From assembly GCF_001717955.1 (NCBI RefSeq), contig NZ_CP014168.1, positions 2,637,501 to 2,701,500 of the forward strand: a stretch of DNA of 64,000 bases. The letters are read 5' to 3'. Below are positions 1 through 8,563 of this stretch, piece by piece. Position numbers and translations under genes: made by a program. The DNA comes from Sphingomonas panacis (GTDB lineage: Bacteria; Pseudomonadota; Alphaproteobacteria; Sphingomonadales; Sphingomonadaceae). The stretch's first letter is position 1; each line of letters begins with the position of its first letter. The notes beneath the pieces were generated by a model. The model saw only the letters and a program-made list of their open reading frames with translations. It was not told the DNA's origin and ran no database searches.

Positions 1-51
1 ACCAAATGGGCGGCGGGTCTCGCGCCGGCGATCGAGGTGGCGCGCGCATGA
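1..51 (+). CDS. murC: UDP-N-acetylmuramate--L-alanine ligase MurC, C-terminal end (partial)
   Basis: Only the last 16 codons are inside the window; the frame opens at base 1 and ends in TGA at 49-51. The tail reads TKWAAGLAPAIEVARA, which resembles the end of alphaproteobacterial MurC (a GDITKWA-type motif followed by a short helix). MurC adds L-Ala to UDP-MurNAc in the cytoplasm. The downstream order murB-ddl-ftsQ-ftsA-ftsZ is the standard dcw order, and murC belongs immediately before murB. The identification rests on this context plus a very short peptide. Confidence 0.7.
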   Translation, partial: TKWAAGLAPAIEVARA

Positions 52-218
52 GCGACGCCTTCGCCGACGCGATCAAGCTCCAGCGGCAGATGCTCGATGC
101 GCAGAAGGCGTCGATCGCGGACGCGCGCGCGAAGATGGAACTGGCTGGCCGCGACATCGCCGAGGCGAACCTCGAAGCGATGAAGGCGTGGGCGCGGCTG
201 TGGAACGTGTGGCTGTGA
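48..218 (+). CDS. small hypothetical protein between murC and murB (56 aa)
   Basis: Begins MSDAFADAIKLQRQMLDAQK and ends in KAWARLWNVWL. Its ATG overlaps the murC stop as ATGA, which suggests translational coupling. The sequence has no signal peptide or membrane segment. It is rich in Ala, Lys, Glu and Met in a helical pattern (QRQMLDAQKASIADARAKME) and looks like a single amphipathic or coiled-coil helix with an aromatic C-terminus. I do not recognise a family. The coupling and codon use favour a real gene, but no function can be assigned from sequence. Confidence 0.55.
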   Translation: MSDAFADAIKLQRQMLDAQKASIADARAKMELAGRDIAEANLEAMKAWARLWNVWL

Positions 219-257
219 TGTGGCAAGCGGCCTTGTTCTCCCGCAACCCCACTTGTT

Positions 258-310
258 CTCCCGCGAAAGCGGGAGTCCAGAGCCAAGCAGTGCAGTGTTC
301 GCGGCTCTGG
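258..310. repeat. palindromic repeat / stem-loop with CTCCCGC-GAAA-GCGGGAG core
   Basis: A perfect 7-bp stem with GAAA loop lies at 258-275. It is followed by CCAGAGCC (277-284) and its reverse complement GGCTCTGG (303-310). The position between the small gene and murB suits a REP-like element or an RNA stem-loop at a transcript end. No T tract follows, so a terminator role is uncertain. Confidence 0.5.
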
Positions 311-360
311 GCCGCCGCGTGCGCGGGGGACCGGTAATGATGTGCATACCTTACTCTCTT

Positions 361-443
361 CCGTTCGTGCTGAGCGAAGTCGAAGCACGTGCCCCAAATG
401 CCGCGCTCGTGGCACGTGCTTCGACTTCGCTCAGCACGAACGG
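361..443. repeat. 33-bp perfect inverted repeat (sphingomonad-type palindromic element)
   Basis: The left arm 361-393 (CCGTTCGTGCTGAGCGAAGT onward) and right arm 411-443 are exact reverse complements separated by 17 bp. Elements carrying the phrase TGAGCGAAGTCGAAGCACG are, from general knowledge, dispersed in high copy in sphingomonad genomes. It lies directly upstream of the murB ribosome binding site, so transcripts reading into murB carry a long hairpin in their leader. Confidence 0.85.
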
Positions 444-464
444 GTTGGGGGGAGGGTGCGTGCG

Positions 465-1373
465 ATGACCATTGCATGTGCACCGACCACCCTCCCCGAA
501 ACACGCGGTCGCCTCACATCCGACGCCCCGCTCGCGCCGCTCGTCTGGTTCAAGACCGGTGGTCCGGCCGACTGGCTGTTCGAACCGCAGGACGCCGACG
601 ATCTCGCCGCCTTCCTGCGCGGGCTCGACCCCGCCGTGCCGGTGATGGCGCTCGGCCTGGGCTCGAACCTGATCGTCCGCGATGGCGGCTGGCCGGGCGT
701 GGTGGTGCGGCTCGGCAAGGCGTTCGCGAGTGTCGAGCAGCTCGATGCGACGACGCTCCGCTGCGGTGGCGGCGCATCGGGCATTCTCGTCTCGTCGAAG
801 GCGCGTGACGCGGGCATTGGCGGTATCGAGTTCCTGCGCTCGATACCGGGCACGGTCGGCGGGTTCGTGCGGATGAACGGCGGCGCCTATGGCCGCGAGG
901 TCAAGGATATCCTCGTCGACTGCGAGGTCGTGTTGCGCTCGGGCGAGCGCGTTACGCTGGCGCTGGCCGATCTCGGCTACACCTATCGCCACAGCGCGCT
1001 GCCCGAAGGCGCGATCGTGGTGAGCGCGACCTTCCGGGGCTATCCCGAGCAGACGGCGGTGATTCAGGGCGAGATGCTGCGCATCGCGGCGGCGCGCGAG
1101 GCGTCGCAGCCGCTGCGATCGAAGACCGGCGGCTCGACCTTCAAGAACCCGGACGGCCACAAGGCCTGGGCGCTGATCGACGCCGCTGGCTGTCGCGGCC
1201 TCACCCGCGGCGACGCGCAGGTCAGCGAGAAACACTGCAACTTCCTGCTCAACCTCGGTGACGCGACGAGCAGCGATATCGAAGCCTTGGGAGACGACGT
1301 GATCGAACGGGTGAAAGCGCATTCGGGCGTGACGCTGGAATGGGAGATTCAGCGGGTGGGGGTGAAGAAGTGA
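465..1373 (+). CDS. murB: UDP-N-acetylenolpyruvoylglucosamine reductase MurB
   Basis: A 302-residue cytoplasmic flavoenzyme that reduces UDP-GlcNAc-enolpyruvate to UDP-MurNAc with NADPH. Visible family marks are the FAD-binding segment GLGSNLIVRDGG (about 64-75), RMNGGAYG (about 137-144), YRHSAL, the GGSTFKNP segment with the catalytic serine, and the C-terminal EWEIQRVG with the conserved glutamate near 292. Length is normal for type I/II MurB. The ATG at 465 is preceded by a purine-rich GGGGGGAGGG stretch. An open frame continues upstream to 342 but runs through the inverted repeat, so the longer start is not credible. It sits in the dcw cluster before ddl. Confidence 0.96.
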   Translation: MTIACAPTTLPETRGRLTSDAPLAPLVWFKTGGPADWLFEPQDADDLAAFLRGLDPAVPVMALGLGSNLIVRDGGWPGVVVRLGKAFASVEQLDATTLRCGGGASGILVSSKARDAGIGGIEFLRSIPGTVGGFVRMNGGAYGREVKDILVDCEVVLRSGERVTLALADLGYTYRHSALPEGAIVVSATFRGYPEQTAVIQGEMLRIAAAREASQPLRSKTGGSTFKNPDGHKAWALIDAAGCRGLTRGDAQVSEKHCNFLLNLGDATSSDIEALGDDVIERVKAHSGVTLEWEIQRVGVKK

Positions 1374-1385
1374 GCCGCATCAACC

Positions 1386-1470
1386 ACCGTCATGCCAGCG
1401 CAAGCTGGCATCTCCCTGCGTGTGTCGCGCCCTTGCCGCAAGAGATCCCAGCGTGCGCTGGGATGACGGT
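1386..1470. repeat. REP-like inverted repeat between murB and ddl
   Basis: The outer arms 1386-1414 (ACCGTCATGCCAGCGCAAGC onward) and 1442-1470 are imperfect reverse complements, and each arm holds its own small hairpin (CCAGCGCAAGCTGG). The same family recurs at 40200-40316 inside the atp operon (CGTCATCCCAGCGTAAGCTG). It lies between murB and ddl and ends 15 bp before the ddl start. Confidence 0.8.
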
Positions 1471-1485
1471 TGTGGAGAGGCGCGC

Positions 1486-2421
1486 ATGAGCAAGCCCCTC
1501 CATATCGCCGTCCTCATGGGCGGCTGGTCGGCCGAGCGCGAGGTTTCGCTGATGTCGGGCACCGGCGTCGCCGATGCGCTCGAATCGCGCGGCCACCGCG
1601 TCACGCGGATCGACATGGACCGCGACGTGGCGGCGAAGCTCGCCGCCGCCAAGCCCGATGTCGTCTTCAACGCGCTCCACGGCACCCCCGGCGAGGACGG
1701 TTCGGTTCAGGGCCTGCTCGATCTGATGGGGCTGACATACACGCATAGCGGTCTCGCCACCTCGGTCATCGCGATCGACAAGCAGCTCACCAAGCTGCTG
1801 CTCGTCCCCGCCGGTATCCCCATGCCGGGCGGCCGCATCGTCAAGTCCGAGACGCTCTACGACGCCGATCCACTGCCGCGCCCCTATGTCCTCAAGCCGG
1901 TCAACGAAGGCTCTTCGGTCGGCGTCGCGATCGTCACGGCGGAGGGCAATTACGGCAATCCGATCGGCCGCGATGTCGCCGGCCCGTGGACAGAGTTCGA
2001 CGAATTGCTCGCCGAACCCTACATCCGGGGCCGCGAACTGACCACGGCGGTGCTGGGTGGGCAGGCGCTCGGCGTCACCGAGTTGAAGCCCAAGAACGGC
2101 TGGTATGATTTCGACGCGAAATACACCGAGGGGCTGACCGAACATATCTGCCCCGCGCAGATCCCCTACGACGTCGCCGACGCCTGCAAACGCATCGCGC
2201 TCGACGCGCACCGTGTGCTCGGCTGCAAGGGCGCGTCGCGCTCCGATTTCCGCTGGGATGACGAGCGCGGTATCGACGGGCTGTTCCTGCTGGAAGTCAA
2301 CACCCAGCCCGGCATGACGCCGCTCAGCCTCGTGCCCGAACAGGCGCGCCACCTCGGCATGAGCTATGCCGAACTCGTCCAGGCGATCGTCGACGAAGCG
2401 CTTGAAGGCGCCGCGCCGTGA
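1486..2421 (+). CDS. ddl: D-alanine--D-alanine ligase
   Basis: A 311-residue ATP-grasp ligase making D-Ala-D-Ala for peptidoglycan. Motifs include the N-terminal VLMGGWSAEREVSLMSG, YVLKPVNEGSSVGV in the ATP-grasp core, SRSDFRWD, and the Mg/ATP site LLEVNTQPGMTPLSLVPEQA. Length matches DdlB. The start ATG at 1486 follows GGAGAGG at a good distance; earlier in-frame starts fall inside the repeat. The stop overlaps the ftsQ start (GTGA), indicating coupling within the dcw operon. Confidence 0.97.
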   Translation: MSKPLHIAVLMGGWSAEREVSLMSGTGVADALESRGHRVTRIDMDRDVAAKLAAAKPDVVFNALHGTPGEDGSVQGLLDLMGLTYTHSGLATSVIAIDKQLTKLLLVPAGIPMPGGRIVKSETLYDADPLPRPYVLKPVNEGSSVGVAIVTAEGNYGNPIGRDVAGPWTEFDELLAEPYIRGRELTTAVLGGQALGVTELKPKNGWYDFDAKYTEGLTEHICPAQIPYDVADACKRIALDAHRVLGCKGASRSDFRWDDERGIDGLFLLEVNTQPGMTPLSLVPEQARHLGMSYAELVQAIVDEALEGAAP

Positions 2422-3374
2422 CCAGCAAGACGATCAAGCGCGGCACCCCGCGCCGCCCGGTCCAGCAGAAGCGCCGCAAGGCGCAGAAGGTCTCGATCAT
2501 CGACCGGATGATCGCCGCGCTGCCGGTCAGCGAGGCGACGCTTACCCGAATCGCGACATGGTCGATCGTCGCGATCGTGTGCGGCGGCGTGTTGGCAATG
2601 GGGGTGTGGATGGGCATTCCCGGCGCGGTCGGTACGGCGGTGGGCGAGGGGATCGGCGAGGCGGGGTTCCGCGTCAACAACGTCCAGATCACCGGGCTCG
2701 CGCGCATGGACCAGAACACGATCTACAAGATCGCGCTCGAACAGCCCTCGCTGGCGATGCCGCTGGTCGATCTCGAAAAGACCCGCGAGCGGCTGGTCGC
2801 GCACAGCGGCTGGATCGAGGACGCGCACGTCTCGCGCCGGCTGCCGGATACGTTGCTCGTCCAGATCGTCGAGCGCACCCCCGCCGCGATCTGGCAGAAT
2901 CGCGGACAGCTCGCGCTGATCGCGGCGAACGGCACCTATCTTGAACCCGTCCAGGCCGATCAGATGCCCGATCTGCCTTTGGTGGTCGGCGATCATGCCA
3001 ATGAGCAGCAGGATTCCTACGATCATCTGCTCGCCGCCGCGCCCGCGCTGCGCCCGCAGGTCAAGGCGGCGACGTGGGTCGGCAACCGCCGCTGGAACCT
3101 GACCTTCGACAGTGGCGAGACGCTGGAATTGCCCGAGGGCGACGATGCCGCCGCGCGCGCTTTGGTCAAATTCGCGCAGATGGACGGTGTTCAGCCGCTG
3201 CTCGGCAAGGGCTGGGTCGGCTTCGACATGCGTGATCCGGCGCGGCTGGTCGCGCGCAAGCCGGGCGACGCCGCCGGCGGCGCGCTGCCGACGCCCGCCA
3301 TTGCGAAACCGGCCAAGCCGAAATCGAATGCTACCGAAGCGAAGACGGCCGCGCTACCGTTCGCGCAAGGCTAG
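2418..3374 (+). CDS. ftsQ: cell division protein FtsQ
   Basis: 318 residues, bitopic. A basic cytoplasmic N-terminus (about 1-45, RRPVQQKRRKAQK) is followed by one transmembrane helix near 50-75 (IATWSIVAIVCGGVLAMGVW). The POTRA domain then starts at about FRVNNVQITGL, and an FtsQ beta domain follows. The tail is Ala/Pro/Lys-rich and probably disordered. FtsQ recruits FtsL/FtsB to the septum. The GTG start at 2418 overlaps the ddl stop codon. The position between ddl and ftsA is canonical. Confidence 0.95.
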   Translation: MTSKTIKRGTPRRPVQQKRRKAQKVSIIDRMIAALPVSEATLTRIATWSIVAIVCGGVLAMGVWMGIPGAVGTAVGEGIGEAGFRVNNVQITGLARMDQNTIYKIALEQPSLAMPLVDLEKTRERLVAHSGWIEDAHVSRRLPDTLLVQIVERTPAAIWQNRGQLALIAANGTYLEPVQADQMPDLPLVVGDHANEQQDSYDHLLAAAPALRPQVKAATWVGNRRWNLTFDSGETLELPEGDDAAARALVKFAQMDGVQPLLGKGWVGFDMRDPARLVARKPGDAAGGALPTPAIAKPAKPKSNATEAKTAALPFAQG

Positions 3375-3397
3375 TTGGGCAAGCAGGGGTACAGCGT

Positions 3398-4660
3398 ATG
3401 GCGAAGATCGCACCGGAAGGATTGATTACCGCCCTCGATATCGGCTCGTCGAAGGTTTCGGCGATGATCGCGCAGAAAGGGGACGGCGGCGAACTGATCG
3501 TGCTCGGCACCGGCCAGCGCGAGAGCCGTGGCGTCAAGCGCGGCTACATCGCCGACGCCGCCGCGACCGAGGCGGCGGTGCGCGAGGCGGTCGAGCAGGC
3601 CGAGCGGATCGCCGGCACCAATATCGAAAACGTCTGGGTGAGCTTCTCGGCGGGCGGCCTCGTCTCCGATGTCGCCTCGGTCGAGTTCGAACTGGGCGGG
3701 CACCGGGTCGAACAGGCCGATATCGACGCGCTGTTGCAGGCTGGCCGCGATTCGATCGATCCCGCCGGGCGGATCGTGCTGCACGCGCAGCCAGCGCTCT
3801 ACACGCTCGACGGGCTGACCGGGGTCAAGCGTCCGCTCGGGCTGCATGCCGATCGGCTCGGCGTGCATATCCATGTCGTCGCGGCGGATGGCTCGCCGGT
3901 GCGCAACCTCGGGCTGTGCGTCGCCAACGCGCATCTCGAAGTGAAATCGATCATCGCCTCGCCGGTCGCGACGGGCCTCGCCTGCCTGTCCGATGAGGAG
4001 CGCGAACTCGGCGTCGCGCTTGTCGAGTTGGGCGCCGGCATCACCAACGTCTCGCTGTTCGCGGGCGGGATGCTGGTCGGGCTGACCTCGATCCCGATCG
4101 GCGCCGCCGACATCACCGACGATATCGCCTCCGCGTTCGGCACGCGCCGCACCCACGCGGAGCGGATGAAGTGCGTCCACGGCTCCGCCAACGCCAGCCC
4201 GCGCGACAATCACGAGATGATCGACGTCGCGCCGATCTCGGCCGAGGACGGGCAGGGCGACGGGGCGCGCATCACCCGCGCGCAACTCATCGGCGTGATC
4301 CGCCAGCGGCTCGATCATCTCATCGGCGAGGTGCGCAAGGCGCTGGTCGAGCTGAAGTTCGAAGGCCCGGTCGGGCGGCAGGTCGTGCTGACCGGCGGCG
4401 GCGCGGAGCTGAACGGCATCGCCGATTACGCACAGGCGGCGCTCGGCCGCTCGGTGCGCGTCGGCCGGCCGCGTGGGCTGTCGGCGCTGCCCGAGGCGCA
4501 TTCCGGCCCGGCGTTCGCGACGCTCGCGGGCCTGGCTTTCTACGCCGCGTCCGATCCGATCGACCTGCGCGCGCTGCCGCGCGGGCACCAGACGGTGCAT
4601 CGTCCCAAGGGCTTCGCGATCTTCCGTCGGATGATGGCGGCGGCGCGGGCGAATTATTAA
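3398..4660 (+). CDS. ftsA: cell division protein FtsA
   Basis: A 420-residue actin-fold ATPase that tethers FtsZ to the membrane. The phosphate-1 loop is ALDIGSSKVSAMIA (about 11-24), then the SHS2/1C insertion, the phosphate-2 region ELGAGITNVSLFAGG, and the adenosine motif VVLTGGGAELNGI. The C-terminal amphipathic membrane helix is KGFAIFRRMMAAARANY. It starts 23 bp after ftsQ and precedes ftsZ by 113 bp. Confidence 0.97.
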   Translation: MAKIAPEGLITALDIGSSKVSAMIAQKGDGGELIVLGTGQRESRGVKRGYIADAAATEAAVREAVEQAERIAGTNIENVWVSFSAGGLVSDVASVEFELGGHRVEQADIDALLQAGRDSIDPAGRIVLHAQPALYTLDGLTGVKRPLGLHADRLGVHIHVVAADGSPVRNLGLCVANAHLEVKSIIASPVATGLACLSDEERELGVALVELGAGITNVSLFAGGMLVGLTSIPIGAADITDDIASAFGTRRTHAERMKCVHGSANASPRDNHEMIDVAPISAEDGQGDGARITRAQLIGVIRQRLDHLIGEVRKALVELKFEGPVGRQVVLTGGGAELNGIADYAQAALGRSVRVGRPRGLSALPEAHSGPAFATLAGLAFYAASDPIDLRALPRGHQTVHRPKGFAIFRRMMAAARANY

Positions 4661-4773
4661 AGAATTGCGACTCCGCGCAGCAATCGGGGCTGGAACCGCA
4701 GCATTCGATGGTGCAGGATAGTTAAGCGTATAGCGTGCCAAGTGTTGTGGGGAGGCGCGCAGGAGACCGTAAA

Positions 4774-6222
4774 ATGAGTATCGAATTTCTTGCGCCCGAA
4801 GTGGACGAACTGACGCCGCGTATCGCCGTGATCGGCGTCGGCGGGGCGGGTGGCAATGCCATCGCCAACATGATGCGTGCCGATGTGCAGGGCGTCGATT
4901 TCTTCGTCGCGAATACGGATTCGCAGGCGCTGAAACAGTCGAACGCGGAAACCAAGATCCAGCTCGGCGCGAAGATCACGCAGGGTCTCGGCGCGGGGTC
5001 GCGCCCCGAGATCGGCCGCGCCGCCGCCGAGGAGACGATCGATCAGGTCGCCAAGATGCTCGAAGGCGCGCACATGTGCTTCATCGCCGCCGGCATGGGC
5101 GGCGGCACCGGCACCGGTGCCGCTCCGGTCATCGCCAAGGCGGCGCGCGACATGGGCATCCTGACGGTCGGCGTCGTCACCAAGCCGTTCTCGTTCGAAG
5201 GCAACCGCCGCGCCAAGGCTGCCGATGCGGGCATCGAGGAACTCCAGAAGTACGTCGATACGCTGATCGTCATTCCCAACCAGAATCTGTTCCTCGTCGC
5301 CAATGCGAACACCACGTTCAAGCAGGCGTTCGAAATGGCCGACGAAGTGCTCCAGCAGGGTGTGCGCGGCATCACCGATCTGATGGTGATGCCCGGCCTC
5401 ATCAACCTCGATTTCGCCGACGTCCGTTCGGTGATGCAGGAGATGGGCAAGGCGATGATGGGCACCGGCGAGGCCGAGGGCGACAACCGCGCGATCGAAG
5501 CCGCATCGAAGGCGATCGCCAACCCGCTGCTCGACGGCGTGAGCATGAAGGGCGCCAAGGGCGTGATCGTCTCGATCACCGGCGGCGACGACATGCGCCT
5601 GCTCGAAGTCGACGAGGCCGCGAACCACATTCGCGAACTGGTCGATGAAGACGCCAACATCATCTGGGGTTCGGCGTTCAATCCCGATCTCGAAGGCAAG
5701 ATCCGCGTGTCTGTCGTCGCGACCGGCATCGAGGCCGAGGCGCAGACCGCGCCGCCCGTGCCCTCGTCGCGCTCGTTCAGCTTCGGCTCGACCCGCGCGC
5801 CCGAGCCGGCGGCTGCCGCGCCCGAGCCTGCGCCCGCGGCGCCCGAGCCGGCACCGCGCGCCGAAGCCCCGGCGCCCGCGCCGGAGCCGGCTGAGGTCGA
5901 CGAACTGATTCTCGGCAGCGACACGCAAGTTCCGCCGACGCCCGCCCCGGCGCCTGCACCTGCGCCCGCCGCGCCGAAGGTGTTCGGTGACGACGTCGCC
6001 GATCCGGCCGAAGCGCCCGGCCGCCGCCGCTGGCTCTCGTCAGGTAGTGCGCCCGAGGTGGCCGCCACTGAACCGGCGCCACCCGCGCCGCGCGTGAAGC
6101 TTGGTGGCACGCTGTTCGAACGCATGTCGAGCGTTTCGCGCGGCGCAGCGCGCGAGGACGAGGCCGCCGACAAGGACGCGGTCGAGATTCCGCGCTTCCT
6201 GCACCGCCAGAACAACCAGTGA
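4774..6222 (+). CDS. ftsZ: cell division protein FtsZ
   Basis: 482-residue tubulin-like GTPase forming the Z-ring. The nucleotide site [14 protein letters not shown] and the tubulin signature [13 protein letters not shown] (about 108-120) are intact. After about residue 320 there is a long Ala/Pro/Glu linker, as is common in alphaproteobacteria. The C-terminal conserved peptide [13 protein letters not shown] is the FtsA/ZipA/MinC-binding tail. The start ATG at 4774 follows AGGAG at 4761-4765; the frame extends upstream to 4735 but without a ribosome site. The 113-bp gap after ftsA probably carries an additional ftsZ promoter. Confidence 0.98.
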   Translation: MSIEFLAPEVDELTPRIAVIGVGGAGGNAIANMMRADVQGVDFFVANTDSQALKQSNAETKIQLGAKITQGLGAGSRPEIGRAAAEETIDQVAKMLEGAHMCFIAAGMGGGTGTGAAPVIAKAARDMGILTVGVVTKPFSFEGNRRAKAADAGIEELQKYVDTLIVIPNQNLFLVANANTTFKQAFEMADEVLQQGVRGITDLMVMPGLINLDFADVRSVMQEMGKAMMGTGEAEGDNRAIEAASKAIANPLLDGVSMKGAKGVIVSITGGDDMRLLEVDEAANHIRELVDEDANIIWGSAFNPDLEGKIRVSVVATGIEAEAQTAPPVPSSRSFSFGSTRAPEPAAAAPEPAPAAPEPAPRAEAPAPAPEPAEVDELILGSDTQVPPTPAPAPAPAPAAPKVFGDDVADPAEAPGRRRWLSSGSAPEVAATEPAPPAPRVKLGGTLFERMSSVSRGAAREDEAADKDAVEIPRFLHRQNNQ

Positions 6223-6227
6223 TCTGA

Positions 6228-6260
6228 CGCGCGGCACGCCTGACGGGCGTGCCGCGTCGT
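6228..6260 (+). terminator. probable terminator after ftsZ
   Basis: A 10-bp perfect stem, GCGGCACGCC (6231-6240) and GGCGTGCCGC (6246-6255), is followed by GTCGTTTC. It lies 5 bp after the ftsZ stop, at the end of the dcw cluster. The T tract is poor, so this is a terminator by position and stem strength. Confidence 0.6.
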
Positions 6261-6439
6261 TTCAGCGCGTCGTGCTGTCGCAAGACATCTCCCGTTCAGC
6301 CGCGCTTCCGTCTAGGGACGTTTGACTCTGACGAGTCTTCCAACCGTTCGTGTCGAGCCAAGCCTCTCCGGCACGTTTTTCGATGTCGATCGGGACGAAC
6401 GGAGTAGATAACTCGAACACCGGGACAACGCGTTTCACT

Positions 6440-8563
6440 ATGGCGGCATTGCGACCCTTACGTTTCCTCGCGCTGGCGATCGCGCTGGGATCGACTTCGC
6501 CGCTCGCCGCGCAGTTCATCCAGCCGCTACCCGCACCGGGTGACGCCGATGCACTCGCCGATCAGGTCCGCGCGCTCGCGGCCAATCCGCAGGATCTCAA
6601 TGCGCTGATTCGCGCAGGCGAACTCACGCTCAAGCTCGACGACGCCACGGCCGCCGCCAGCTTCTTCGCGCGCGCCGAACGGATCGATCCGCGCAACGCG
6701 CGAATCAAGGCCGGGCTGGGCGTGCTGCTGGTGCAGGCCGAGCGGCCGGGCGAAGCGCTGCGCCGCTTTTCCGAAGCCGAAGGCTATGGCGGCCGCGTCA
6801 GCACGTTCGCCGCGGATCGCGGCCTGGCGTTCGATCTGATCGGCGAGCAGGAGCGGGCGCAGCGCGACTATCGCCTCGCGCTCAAGAATGGCCCCAACGA
6901 CGAGACCACCCGTCGCTATGCGCTGTCGCTCGGCATTTCCGGCAAGCGTGACGAGGCGCTCGCCCTGCTCGATCCGCTGCTGCGCAAGAGCGACCGCGGC
7001 GCATGGCGCGCGCGTGCCTTCATCCTGGCGATGAGCGGCGAGAAGGCCGATGCCGAGAAGATCGCGACGACGATGATGCCCGCCGGCCTTTCACAAGGGC
7101 TGCAACCCTTCTTCGATCGGCTCGCCGCGCTGTCACCAGTCGATCGCGCCTTCGCGGTGCATTTCGGCGAGATCCGCCCGTCGCCGGTGCGGATCGCCGA
7201 TGCGCGCCTCGTCCCCGCGCTGCCGCCGCTCGGCCCCGACCCGGACGCGGTCGAACTCGCCGCCGCTGCGAAGGCGCGTGAAAGGCCGGTGCGTGTTGAA
7301 GAGGCCAGACCCGTCAAGCCAGCCAAGCGCAAGCGAGGCCGTCGCGAGCCGATCCAGCTCGCCGTGCAGGCCGCCGCGCCGCCGGTGGCGCTACCGCTGC
7401 CCCCTCCGCCGGCCTATGTCGATTCGGGCGCGGCGGTGCCCAGCACGACGCCCGGGCAAAACGGCTATTATGTTCAGCCGCTGCCGACGCCGCGCGCCTA
7501 CACGCCGAGCCCGTACACACCGCGCCCATACACGCCGACGCCGTACCGGCCGAACACCTACACGCGCAATACCTACACGCCGAGCAACAGCGCGGTTGCG
7601 CAGGCCAACCGTGCCTCCGCCGCCGCGACCACTGCGACCGCGCCGGTCGCGGCAGAGCCGACGCGTGCGCCGGAAACGCAATCCTATCAGCCGGTGCGGC
7701 CGACGGGTGGCCGGGTGATGCCGCTCGCACCGCTCCAGCCTCAACCGCTCCCGACGCAGACCCAGACCCAGACCCAGACAGCGCCGGCGCCGCGTGCCTA
7801 TGGACCAGCCACGCCGCCCGCCGAGACGGTGACGCGCGTCGAAACCGCGCCGGCAGCAGCGACGACCAGCGTCGCGCGTGTCCAGCCGGCCCCGCTCGCG
7901 AGTGCGCCCGCCGTGACCACGCCCGCTGCGGTCGTAGTGCAACCCACGCCCGCCACGGCGGCCCCTTCGGCGTTTGTCCCCACCGCTCCCGCGCCCACCG
8001 CGCCGCGGCCGACACCGACACCGACACCGACGCCGGTACAGGTCGCCCGCACCGTGCCGGTCGAGATCGCCAAGGTCGCGCCAGCACGGAAGACTCCGCT
8101 GATCGACGAAAAGGCGGAAGCGAAGAAGAAAGCCGACACCAAGGCCGCCGAGGCGAAGTTGGCGGCCGAGACCAAGAAGGCGGCGGACGCGAAGAAGCTC
8201 GCCGACGTCAAGAAAGCCGCCGAGGTGAAAAAGGCGGCAGAGGCCAAGAAGCTTGCCGAGGCGAAGAAGAAAGACCCCAAATTCCTCGAACCGTCGCGAG
8301 TCTGGGTGCAGGTATCGGGCGGCGCCAACGAGCGCGATCTGCCCAAGCAGTGGAACAAGCTGCGCGCCGATCAGCCGTCGGTGTTCAAGGGTCGGCAGGG
8401 CTGGTCGACCCCGTTGCGCGCGACCAATCGAATCCTGACCGGCCCGTTCGCGTCCGAGGCGGAGGCGCAGACGTTCGTCAACAAGCTGGCCAAGGAGGGG
8501 CTGTCGGGCTTCCTGTTCACCAGCGACGCCGGCCAGAAGATCAGCAAGCTTCCCGCCAAATGA
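6440..8563 (+). CDS. secreted TPR- and SPOR-domain protein
   Basis: 707 residues when started at the ATG at 6440, which begins a clean signal peptide (MAALRPLRFLALAIALGSTS, cleavage near SPLAAQ). An earlier in-frame GTG at 6350 would bury the signal. The N-terminal third (about 40-200) has TPR-like helices such as LGVLLVQAERPGEALRRFSEAEG. A long Pro/Ala/Thr-rich linker follows, with tandem YTP repeats around 7495-7590. A Lys/Ala coiled-coil lies at about 553-610 (AEAKKKADTKAAEAKLAAET). A C-terminal SPOR domain (about 613-707, VWVQVSGGANERDLPKQWNK) ends the protein. SPOR domains bind denuded septal glycan, so a role at the division site is likely given the position after ftsZ. The stop overlaps the next start. 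Confidence 0.85.
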   Translation: MAALRPLRFLALAIALGSTSPLAAQFIQPLPAPGDADALADQVRALAANPQDLNALIRAGELTLKLDDATAAASFFARAERIDPRNARIKAGLGVLLVQAERPGEALRRFSEAEGYGGRVSTFAADRGLAFDLIGEQERAQRDYRLALKNGPNDETTRRYALSLGISGKRDEALALLDPLLRKSDRGAWRARAFILAMSGEKADAEKIATTMMPAGLSQGLQPFFDRLAALSPVDRAFAVHFGEIRPSPVRIADARLVPALPPLGPDPDAVELAAAAKARERPVRVEEARPVKPAKRKRGRREPIQLAVQAAAPPVALPLPPPPAYVDSGAAVPSTTPGQNGYYVQPLPTPRAYTPSPYTPRPYTPTPYRPNTYTRNTYTPSNSAVAQANRASAAATTATAPVAAEPTRAPETQSYQPVRPTGGRVMPLAPLQPQPLPTQTQTQTQTAPAPRAYGPATPPAETVTRVETAPAAATTSVARVQPAPLASAPAVTTPAAVVVQPTPATAAPSAFVPTAPAPTAPRPTPTPTPTPVQVARTVPVEIAKVAPARKTPLIDEKAEAKKKADTKAAEAKLAAETKKAADAKKLADVKKAAEVKKAAEAKKLAEAKKKDPKFLEPSRVWVQVSGGANERDLPKQWNKLRADQPSVFKGRQGWSTPLRATNRILTGPFASEAEAQTFVNKLAKEGLSGFLFTSDAGQKISKLPAK

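Noticed and set aside
342..464. Longer murB start upstream at 342
   Set aside because: The frame runs through the 33-bp inverted repeat and has no family similarity; the ATG at 465 has a purine-rich ribosome site.
4692..4696. GGAAC in the ftsA-ftsZ gap as an EcfG promoter
   Set aside because: No GTT at the proper distance; ftsZ is more likely under housekeeping promoters.
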